The notes under the pieces: generated by a model
Seen by the model: the letters and a program-made list of their open reading frames with translations, nothing else
Told to the model about the DNA's origin: nothing
Databases searched by the model: none
Shown here: piece after piece, positions 23,281 to 34,200 of the stretch
How the letters are laid out: each line of letters opens with the position of its first letter
Position numbering within the stretch: the stretch's first letter is position 1
Program-made: the position numbers and the translations under genes
Source: Dendrophyllia cribrosa
Lineage: Eukaryota > Cnidaria > Anthozoa > Scleractinia > Dendrophylliidae
Length of the DNA stretch: 64,000 nucleotides
Direction of reading: 5' to 3'
Assembly (NCBI GenBank): GCA_024195265.1
Contig: JAJLRJ010000009.1
Span: 16,193,210-16,257,209, forward strand

Positions 23281-24519
23281 TCAATCTGAATCATCAAATT
23301 TGATTTTCTGTCCTTTGAACTCGACCTTGAGATTTTCTTGTGATCTCTTCTTTCTCATGGCTTCCCAAGATGGGTGCAAAGTCTCATCATTATTCTTACG
23401 TTTGAGAGAAGGCTGAACTTTGAAATTACTTGTCTGTTTCCTTGCTTCTTTATTAAATTTTTCTTTTGACTTCATTTCTGTTTTGCTTTTGTGCAAATGC
23501 TTCGCACCCTTTCCATGGACCTTTACCCATATCTGCTGCCTTGCTCGCTGTCCTTTACGATTTCTCTTTCCTTTTATATCCCCTAACTTTCCTTTTCCTT
23601 TCCCTTGTTTGTTTTCCCCCCTCAAGCCTTTCTCTTCTTTCAGGCCAGACATGGCTTCAACAAAACATGACTCTAAACCCTTGGGCTTCAGTTCTGGGGA
23701 AGAAATATCATCGTCATCTTCTTCAAAGTCACTTTCGCTGAGGTCTGAGCTTGGCAAAAAGCCATCGTCCTCACCAACTTCTTTTACCAGTGGCTCAAAT
23801 GCAAGGCTTTCACTCATCCAAACATTCTGTTTTATAGCCTTTTGTTGATTCTTTAGTCTTGGTGTATCTTCATCACTGCTTCTGCCATCCTTATCATCTG
23901 TCTGAAGGAGAGGTTCACTAATAGATACCACTTTAGCTTTTAATTTGACTTTTGCAGACTTCTGTTTCATTTTTAGTATTGGTTTCTCGACATAAACACT
24001 GGCATTTCCATCATCCTGAGCTTCTTTACTTGGCTGTGACTTTATAACAGATGTATGATTGTCAGCTCTTTTAGTTTTTAATTTTTCCTTCACAAGCTTC
24101 TGTTGCTTCTTTAGCCTTCGTTCCTTTACAACACTGCTTCCTTCCTTAGCATGAGCGGAATCTTCACTGCTGGCATCTACTCTTTTCAAAAATTCCTTAA
24201 TTTTTGTAGAATTAACTACCCTACCTAAAGCTCTTTTCTGAAGATCAATGTCCACGTGCGAGTCTTCGATCGCTTGATTATTTTCATGGCCGTCTTCATC
24301 CTCTTTTTTGCCAATTCTGCGAGCAATTTTATCCACCCCCACGTCTTTTAAAAACTCCAGTTCCTTTTCAAACCTTTCCATCTTTCTTTGGTTCTTCTTA
24401 ATTTGAGCTTCGGTGCCTTTTTTGTTGGCCAACTGTCTGAGTCTTCGAACAAGTCGCTGCACTTCAAACAACTTCGCACGTTTGATCTCGCGTTTTAAGC
24501 CACTGATTTCCTTCTCCAT
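23281..24519 (-). CDS. SRFBP1: SRFBP1/BUD22-like nuclear protein
   Basis: Single-exon gene, 412 aa (human SRFBP1 is of similar length). The family (serum response factor-binding protein 1, p49/STRAP; BUD22 in yeast) is nuclear and linked to small-subunit ribosome biogenesis and, in vertebrates, SRF regulation. Seen here: a basic coiled-coil-like N-terminus (residues 1-65, LVRRLRQL and KMERFEKELEFLK), a long low-complexity lysine-rich middle with acidic patches (SDFEEDDDD near residue 270), and the conserved C-terminal BUD22 signature HPSWEA followed by FKGQKIKFDD at the extreme end. The start ATG (24519) gives the family-typical N-terminus. It is divergently paired with EMC10; the ATGs are 217 bp apart. 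The middle is poorly conserved in this family, so the ends carry the identification. Confidence 0.85.
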   Translation of the reverse strand: MEKEISGLKREIKRAKLFEVQRLVRRLRQLANKKGTEAQIKKNQRKMERFEKELEFLKDVGVDKIARRIGKKEDEDGHENNQAIEDSHVDIDLQKRALGRVVNSTKIKEFLKRVDASSEDSAHAKEGSSVVKERRLKKQQKLVKEKLKTKRADNHTSVIKSQPSKEAQDDGNASVYVEKPILKMKQKSAKVKLKAKVVSISEPLLQTDDKDGRSSDEDTPRLKNQQKAIKQNVWMSESLAFEPLVKEVGEDDGFLPSSDLSESDFEEDDDDISSPELKPKGLESCFVEAMSGLKEEKGLRGENKQGKGKGKLGDIKGKRNRKGQRARQQIWVKVHGKGAKHLHKSKTEMKSKEKFNKEARKQTSNFKVQPSLKRKNNDETLHPSWEAMRKKRSQENLKVEFKGQKIKFDDSD

Positions 24520-24736
24520 GGCTTCTACTGGTATATTTTAAAACTTCGTAACATCAAACGATTCCCACAACAGACGTATAGCCAAATATTAGCTGAAAAT
24601 ATAACTATTTGAAGAAAAAAACGTTTTGAACGAACCAACCGCACTTCATCCGCCATTTTCTTGGTTAGCTTGTACCCAGGCCAACTCAATAGGCAAACAA
24701 TACCGTCATCCTTAGCGAATCACATTGCCTGGCAAA
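24520..24736. promoter_or_regulatory. Bidirectional promoter between SRFBP1 and EMC10
   Basis: Only 217 bp separate the two start codons. No TATA box is obvious at a sensible distance from either gene. Paired YY1-like motifs stand at each end: CGCCATTTTC on the SRFBP1 side (near 24651) and AAAATGGCGG overlapping the EMC10 ATG (24734-24743); CCAACC and GCGAATCACATTG lie between. TATA-less promoters with YY1 elements are common in housekeeping genes. Confidence 0.6.
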
Positions 24737-27700
24737 ATGGCGGACGGCACTGTTGGTTATGTGCTCTGTGTTCTTTCCATGTTTCTACTTGTTTCTCTAG
24801 AAATGGTAAATAGTTCTCTAAGTTTTCTGTTTATTGGTTTCGTTGGGCGTCCTGTTTAGGGGCTTTCAATGATTCACTCCCAAATAATTTCCAGTTTGCC
24901 ATTCAATGAACTATTTTGGCTTGTATTAAATTAAAGGTTTGCAGTATTGAGCCTCGTGGAGAGGAATTGCTTTTTACTGTAGAACACTGCCTGACTGAAG
25001 GTAAGTTTCATTCAACTTTAAAAAATACATTTTATGCAGATTCCATTTTAAATGTATTGGAAATGGTTTTGAAGTTTTTAAAAGTAGGCAAATTGTGACT
25101 GTCACACAGTGACACGGCACTTAACAGCGAAATTATCTTGAAATTTAAGTTTCCAATTGATTCTCCTTGTAGCATTTTTTCTCATATACGAAAAGTATGC
25201 ATCAAGTGAGAGGAATTTGCATGGCTGGTTTATATGATTGTTTTCTCAATGCAACATTCAGTGCTCAAAAACCAGAGATAACTGATGTCCTACATAAATA
25301 ATGTACATGTAGTTGTCTGAGGGTGAATTGTTGGACAACCAAATCCAAACAATAAGGTTGCCCATGCACATGTTTGTTTGTCCAAGATTAAAAATCAAAA
25401 CAAACAGATAAACAGGTTAGTATTGTTGTTAAATTTGTGAGGCCTCCTTCCTTCTACATTGTACCTTTGCTAGTTTCATTATGCTGTAATGTTCAGAAGC
25501 TTTTCTCAAAATTCAATCTTATCAACCCTAAAAAAATAGTCCCTGTCAAATTATTACTACCTGAAGAACTTTCAGAAAATTTATAACCCCCCAAAAATCC
25601 CTATTTGCCAATTTGCATGTATTAACCCCCAAAAAGCCTTGTATTATGTCATGTACTTCCCACTCACGTACACGTATATGTTGTGGTTCAAATTTTTCTT
25701 TGGTTCAATTTTTTTTAAACCAGTTTGATTTTTGTTTTCCTTTGTCTCAGAATATGATAATGAATCAGACAAAGGAAAATAAAAACTAAACTGGTTTGAA
25801 AATTTTTAAACCAAAGAAAAATTTGAACCACAACATAATTTATACATGTATACATGTACCTGAGTAGACTCCCCCCTCCCCCACACTACAGGTGGCAGCC
25901 ATTTCGAAGACAAACAGGCCTTTAATTTTTTCCCATATTAATGGTTGTCCAATAAAAATATTAGGCATCTCAGATGACAAGACAACCACTAATTTCAGAA
26001 CTGAACCTTTTGTTCTGTTTTTTTTATTTATTTTCCCAGGAGCAGATGCAGTTTTCAAACCAAGGTATGTACATATTGGTATTACTGGTCTTTCTTAAGA
26101 CGAGTAAGGGTGTTAAATTATCAAGGAAGATGATCTCTATACACTTGTAAGACCTCCCTACAGCTACAACATTGTACAATACCTTCTCCTAATAAAAGGG
26201 ATCTCTATACACTTGTACATGTAAGACCTCCCTCCAGCTAAAGATGTACAATTTACCTTGTCTTAAAATACATTTTTAAGACATCCCTCTAGCTAAAGTT
26301 GTACAATTTACCTTCTCCTAAATAAAAGAGGATCTCTATACACTTGTACATGTATAAAGACCTCCCTCCAGTTAAAATTGTACAATTTACCTTCTCCTAA
26401 AATAAAACAGCATCTCTATTTAAGAATTGGTTCATGCTTAGCATGCATCTATCGAGTTATGGATGCATGTGGGAAGTTTAGAGAGTAGAGAGAAGCGTAA
26501 GAGTTCGCCTAGAGCATCTCTAGCTTCTCGAGTGTTCTCCGAACTTCCCAAAACCTTGGTTGGTGAAATTTAAGCATAGCGTGGCCACGAGTAAACTTGT
26601 AAACATCGCGCCGCCAAGATAAAAAACTAACATTAATAAGCTAAGATTTTTGGCATTTTCACACAGTCAATGGCAATAAATTAATAACTGAGGTTTGATT
26701 TGTGTAGACTTTTGCTTCCACCCGGATATTTAAAATCATTATGTTGTTCTCCATTTAAAATGTGTTGAAAAGGAGTGAGCGAGAAAAATTATGCTCAGTG
26801 GCATTTACACACGTCATTTCTATGATAAAAATTGTCTATACAATGTATGCACGGGCATGCGTATGTTGAGTTACATGTATAGACGGATGCACACTCACGC
26901 TATTGAATTAGATTGGGCGAATTTCCTACAATGTAGTCAGTTATAAATACTTTTAAGACCTGAATTTACAAGCCTAGGGTGACGGACTTATTTCTTCCCT
27001 TACTATCACGATTTCTGTTTATTTATAGTTTTTTTTATGTGTGTTGTATAGAGGAACCATTTATGTCAAAAGTGTCAAGAGTTCTACTGGAACATTTTCA
27101 CAGAAAGAACCACTATCATTTGATGACATAGATAATCTGAAGGTAAAAATCTTTAAAATAAATAAATTTAATTTTGTTACAAAAAAGAAGGGAAAGTTTG
27201 GTATTGACATCTAGAGGATAGTACCAACACTTATTTTACAAACTTGAAGCTATTTGGCAAGACATTTCATTAACAAAAGTACAGTAAAAATAATACTTGT
27301 CTAGTAACTCAAGAATGTCCATTGCAGTTGTGGTTCAAATTTTTCTTTCATTTGGTTTGAAAATTTTCAAAACAGTTAAATTTTTGTTTTCATATGTCTC
27401 AGATTATAGTAATAAATATGAGACAGGAAAATAAAAATTAAACTGGTTTGAAACTTTTTAAAACAGTCAAGGGGTTGAAGTTAACAGTAAAACTGCCTTT
27501 AAACAAGAGAAAATCAATAAAATTGGCTTTTGGACAGTCCATGGCAAATTAATTTATTGTGCAAATTACATGTGAGCAGCAGGTAATTTATACCAACACA
27601 GATCTGATGTGAATATTAATTTTTATCTCATGAATATGTAAAGCATTGAACAAGATATAGACAATAGTATACAGGGACATACAGGGCTTGCTAACCCTTT

Positions 27701-28178
27701 GGGTCAGTAGACATAAATTTAACTACCAAATTATAAAGTTTATTATCCAAGAATCTGTCCTTGAATTTACAATAAAATTTATTATATTAAATCAAAAATT
27801 GTGATAATAAATGGAACAAACTAATGAGTGGTTCAAATGACTTGTCTTCGATGATCAAATTGATCAAATTTTATCACTTGCACAAGTCTTCCATAGCAGT
27901 GTTTGAAACCGTACTTGTTCTTTTTTGTTTTTCTTGATCTCCTGTTTTCTCTCCATTACTTTTGGGCGGCGGTCTTTTTCTGAAAAATGCATCTCATCTG
28001 CATACATGTAACAAACAGGGTACACTGATCGCAAACGAGCCACTTCCTAAAAACATAAAACAAACAAGATGGCGGAAAGTAAGAAAGTTGTGTCCAGCTC
28101 TCCGCATCTAACAAATAGACCATACTGTAAGCTTATTTAACCCTATTCAGACTGGGCTTTTTTAGGCAATCTGTGACT

Positions 28179-28210
<32 letters not shown>

Positions 28211-31200
28211 CTCCTCGGACCCCCCCCCCCCCCCGTCTATATCTCTGGAACCAGTAAGGCTAGGACCATGAAATTTTCACACAATGTTCACCTCACACCC
28301 AGTTTTGACCTGCCACACCCAATTATGACGTCACAATGAAGTCATTCTTTTGTTTTTCCGACGTTTCTTTGATATTTTTCCATCCAGATACTTAAAATAT
28401 CAATTATAACTGTAAAATCATCTCTTTAATATTAAAACATAATAAATACAAACAAGGACACACTTGTAAAGCGTGAAAAAGCATTAAAAAACGATAAAAC
28501 TATAATTTTGAAATTATTGTCCACCATCTTGGATCCGCCATCTTGGATTTTCTTTTTTTTTTGTTTAAATTAAAATTTAAAAAATATCTAAAAGAGAAAA
28601 GGATCAGAATGTATAAAACACGTATCAAACTAATGTCTATTATCCAAACAATGAACTTAGAAGCGTTATTACATGTAATAAATAGTACAAAATGTTTGTC
28701 TATAAGTAAAAGAGAGCAAAAATTTACCTACCCCTCCCCCCCAAATATTTGATGTTAAAAATTTTTGATGTCTTTCAAGAACTAGTCCCAAGAAAAAACT
28801 ATTCTAACAAGAAAATGCACTGTAAGTCAAAGAACAAGATCTTAATATAAAAAAAATCACCATATTTTAATATTTTGAAAACCTATGTGTCAAAAACCGG
28901 TTGCCATGGCAACATGGTCCATCACACTGACATGTTATGGATACCAAAATGTCCCTAGATAAATTCTAGGAAAAGTCAGAAAATTTCAGCCTCATAGCTA
29001 TTTCGGTGTAAGAGTTATCTCAATTTTACTGGAGGGGGGGTTCGAAAAGCCCCCCACCCCCAGTCTGAATAGGGTTAAAACAACAATTTGTGCATATTCA
29101 ACATAGAAAATACATGTAACCTTGTGCGAAAAGAAACACATCAGCCTTTCGTGAAAATTAACATTTATTTCTAAGAAGACTTTCTCTGTATGATAATTAT
29201 TTTAAAGAAAATTTATACTAACCCTGTCAGGTTACTTGTCTAATGAACACATTTTTAGTAACCAAAAATTAATGTTGAAAACTGCTAACCGTTGGTTAAC
29301 AGGTTACCATTAAATTTGAGCCCTGACAGATATGTGAATTTTCACTTGTTCCGTCATCTGTAAACTTTTTTAAATTCCCCAGTGTATTATGTGTTAAAAG
29401 CTGATTGCTGTAGTAGTAAACTTTTCTTAATTTCCCAGACGTGTAATTACATCATCTACATGTAGTTGTCTAGACAGTCTCGTTTCACACAAATTTATGC
29501 ATATTTACAATCATACATACTGTACAATGTACATGTACATGTATTTAAATTTGTTTTACTCTTCAATTCTTTGACTCCAAACTCAGTATGGGAAATTAAA
29601 ACTGACCTGTGGACTTAACCTTACGCTGTTTGGTATTTACGAGATGGCTCTATTGATAGAGCCCTTTGATTACCTTAGTTTGTTATAATACAAAATACTA
29701 GTTTAAAGGCTTATTAGTATTCTGTTTTAACAATACAGTATACAGTCATGTCGTAGCTGAACTGTATCAGGTTTTACAGATGTTTGTAAAATTTTCATTC
29801 TAAATGATTAAATAATGAATAATATTTTATCATAGGATTTAGCATCAAGAAATGGGTACTACAGAATACGATTACAGCCAAAGACTGCAGATAGTGATGA
29901 TGGCATGGATAGCAGTGTTACTACTTTTGTAAAAGCTGTAAGTCTAGCGGCAGTAACACTACTGTGTATTTAAAAATAATACAATGCAAATAAAATATGA
30001 GTGGCAGAAATTTCAACTTTCCAGTGCTGGGCTTATTCAAGGGTGGGACTTATTAAAAAGTCATTGAAACAATATATTTTTTTTAAAAAACATACTGTTA
30101 CTAACCTTTTTTTTGAAAAGAAAGAAAAGAACAAATTATTGATGAATGAGAAAACTGATTTACATAATGTTAAATACATGTACATGTTTTCTTCAATAAC
30201 ATTATTGACACTTTTCAAATAACTGTCAATCCCCACTCTTGAACTCTAGTACTTTGAAAAAGCACCGCTTCCTTGTTGAGGGGTGTAGTATTTAATCAAG
30301 GGCAGCCCTTATTAATATTATTTTTTGCTATTTCATGTATGTATGGCCCACATTCAGGGGTGGTGCTCACTCAGGGGTGGCGCTTTTTCAAGTAAATGCA
30401 GGTGTACAGTGTATATGATTGTATGGCACTCAAAATACATGTAATTTGAGATCACTATTCCCATTCTCTGTAACAATAATTATTATTGTATTTTGATTGA
30501 AATTGGTGATTCTCCTTGTGACACTAGCAACTAAATGTAATTGTTTTTGTAAACTACTGATTAGAAGAAACTTGAAGAAATGAAATGAGGGAATTTTTCA
30601 ATTTCACACATTTGTCTCATCTCTTAGATCAGTTTGTGCAATGATGATTACGGCACTGTACTTCACATACATGTATCTATATACACTGTACACATGTAGT
30701 TTCTCTATATTTTGTTGTGAACCATTTGTTTCACATAACACATGTATTGTTGATAAGTTACAATGCAGTTTGTTTTTTTAAATTTCTAATTCACTTTGTA
30801 CAGGAAAATGGCATAATGTTGCTAATTTACTTTTACTGTGTTTATTCCCTCGACAGTGTTCACTCTTTACATCACAACTTACAGAAACAGTCACGTTATC
30901 ACTGGAAAACACAGGTACATACATTGTACAGTGTACATTAAATTAATTGCCTATTGCTCAATGGTTGATCCTGTAAACCAGACCTTCCACTATATATACA
31001 AATGTACAGCTGTAAAGGGATGGTACAAATTGTACCTTACTGCAATGCATGGTAGGCATCCTTCAGTTATGGCATAATTATTGTTGACTTGAGTATCCTG
31101 TTCACTGCAAGTTAAATCCTACAAATCTAAAAAATCTACATTTTATGTAGATTTTTTTCTTTGTTCCATGCTCGCGTCATGCAGGATGCGTGTCGCATAA

Positions 31201-34200
31201 TTACATGTACCCGTATATGAACCTAATAAGTGTTCTAGCTTGCCACAACTCGCCCAGTAGCTCTATTGGTTAGAGTGTCCAGGGTCGTAGCCAGGGGAAA
31301 GTTCCAGGGGAGAGTTCATGATAAAAGGATGAGTAATATAGGCCTCCTGTGTAAACGAGCCTGCAATGTGGGATTCTGCGCCTTTGTCTAGTTTCTTGAG
31401 AGGGAAACCCTGTGCAAGCTGCTTTGCAGTAACATGCAGATGACCTTCCATCAGTCCAGGTTGCTGATGTGGAAATCATCCGTTGGCGGCACAATGGCCA
31501 AGTGCACCTGCGGATCAAGAACTACATGTACCCAGTGGTGCAGTTCGGACCATGGCAGAATGTGACCGTGAATTATATTCAAATGTTCACTGGTTGCTGC
31601 AAATTTTATGCACGTTGCCAATTACATCAGCAGAATGTGAGCGATCTCTCAGCACAATGTTCCGGCTAAAGACATACTTGAGGGCAACCATGACCAGAGA
31701 GCGAGTCTGGACTTGTTCTAATGTAATATACATTAAAGTTGGCAAATTGACATTACAGGCTGTAGTCTGATTAGTGCAACAATTAACATCTTTGCATGGA
31801 GGCATCCACAGTGCTTTCTTCTTTTTGACATCCCAGCCGAGTGAATGGCAAAATTAATCTGCCAGAAAGCTGCCTTATTTCATGTCAAACTGCCTTAAAA
31901 ATGCACTAGATGCAGTCTCAGACAACCTACATGTACATGTAAATTTTCAAGATTTCCCGAGGGGGATGCCCCCCTGGACCTGGACCCCCTAAAAGCTCAT
32001 GCCTATGACCCTTCTAAAATCGCACCTTTGGTGCTTACAGGAGCTTTGGACCCCCCACCCCCCCCCTCCTCTTCCAAATGCTGGCTACGCTACTTTTTGC
32101 AACATTAAAATTGTTGTGCACATACACTGTAGGTGGTAATATGGGCAGCAAACCATCAGCATAAATGTAAGTTAATGCACAATTTTGTTGCCCACATTGC
32201 ATGTACTTCACCCTACGTGTTGAACATGGTGTCACATGAAACAAATTAATGACACCACAAGTCTCCCAGAAGCATGACAGATGTTATCTTTGTCCTATGC
32301 TTGTGACATGGAATGAGATACCATGCTTTCTGAGAGAACTACCAAAACGTTCGTTCAAAAACACAATTAAGAAATACACGTTTGACTATGCTTAAAGATT
32401 CAGACTCCTATATTAATATTGACGAGAATATAAATTATCATTCTTTAAAGTTAAATAAAAAAGTAATTGATATTTTCATAATTCTTTTTCTTTTATCTCG
32501 GTCACTTGTTTTTCTTTTCTGTTTCTTCTCTTTTCTGTTGTTTGATCCTTTCTTTTTATTTTAACAAATATACAGTATATGTAGTGTGTGTAGCGATTTC
32601 CATATTAAAATCACTTTATTAATTTGACTGGCCTGCCAAGATTAGCTTTTGCTACCTGTGGGCCTGTCTTGTAAATTATATAATAGTTAACTATTAAAGA
32701 CTTTTGTTGTTGTTGTACATGTACATGCTGGACATTACATCTTTTTCATGTTAATTCTTGTAGGTCACTTGTATGGTGTTGGATTGATTGTCCCTGACAG
32801 TGGCTGCCAAGCAAAGACAGTCAACTGGGTATGTGAATATTATTGGTACTCTTGAATGTCCACATAGGATTTGATGGTCTTGGACTCAAGGACTACCGCA
32901 AAGTTCCAAAAGTAATGACCCCCTGAAAGAAGCGACCACCCGAAAGTAGTGAGCCACTTTACAGTAATGCAGTTTTACATGTACTTTGCCATTTTCACTC
33001 TCAAGGGCAGCCACAAGAGAACTTTCACTGTCTTTTCTCTCTAGATGGATTGTAATGCAGCTTGCTATATTATTTTAGTGTTGGCTGATGGAGTAAACTT
33101 TTGTCTATACACTTATTAAAACAATCTGTTACATTAAAAAATGCATAATCATAATTTTAAGGAAACTCATCTGCACTCTTGATTTACACTTGTGCATAGT
33201 GAAGAACCAGAAGTACAGCATCCTTTTTTATTATTAAAATATTACATATCGTATTTTCCTCGAGTGATAGCTGGGGCGATTATTATTATTTTTCACTCCA
33301 AAAGGGGGTGATTATTTTGAGGGGATGCGATTAATTGAAGGGGGCAATTATTTAAAATATTGCCCACTGGCTGGCTAAAGTGTTAATGTGCTAATTAGAG
33401 AATTTCAAGAAATGAACGAAAGTGTCAAATACATGAATGTCACTATTGTCTATAGAAAAACTTTATGAAACATGTGTTTTTGTAACTTTTCTGTCTTATT
33501 GTAACAATAGGCCATTTCCGAGTTACGTTGCGCCTCGTTGTCAACGCAAGGCTAGGTGCACAACCTTTCATATGGAAACAAGTTTTATTTGCATTTGAAT
33601 AAAAACTCATTTCCATATGAAAGGTTGTGCACCTAGCCTTGCTTAGACAACAAGGCATAACGTAACTCGAAAATGGCCTATTGTTTCCTATGCAAGAAGT
33701 GAATTTTTAACTTGACTGGGAATGTGCAAAAGAAAGAGGAGGGGATGGGGGGTGATTAATTGAGGTGATTATTTCAAACATTTCCACCACAGGGGGGAGG
33801 GGGGGGGGGGGCATTATTCGAGGGGGGCAATTAATTGAGGGACAGCTTATAATTCAAGGAAATATGGTAACCATTCATTATTGGTGGATAAAAAAAAAAT
33901 TAATAATGACAATAATAATGACAATATTTTATTAAACTTTTACAATTTTCTAGGATGCAGTAAACCTGCCTTCTCAATTCAATACATCAGTTGTAGTCAT
34001 GGCTCAAGGAACTGGACAGCTGTGAGTGTATTTTAAAGTGCCCATAACGATTTGTTTTTAATTTTCTTATCTAATTCTACACGTCACGTAATGAATCATC
34101 TGCGAAAAAATTTTTTGATTTCAAAAGTGTCTACATGTAGAATCATTGAAATTTTTCAAATTATCTTTTCTTTTCCTTTGATAAAAAAATAACAAGTGCT

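Noticed and set aside
23420..23848. 142-codon plus-strand frame rich in phenylalanine and serine
   Set aside because: Antisense shadow of the lysine-rich SRFBP1-like gene.
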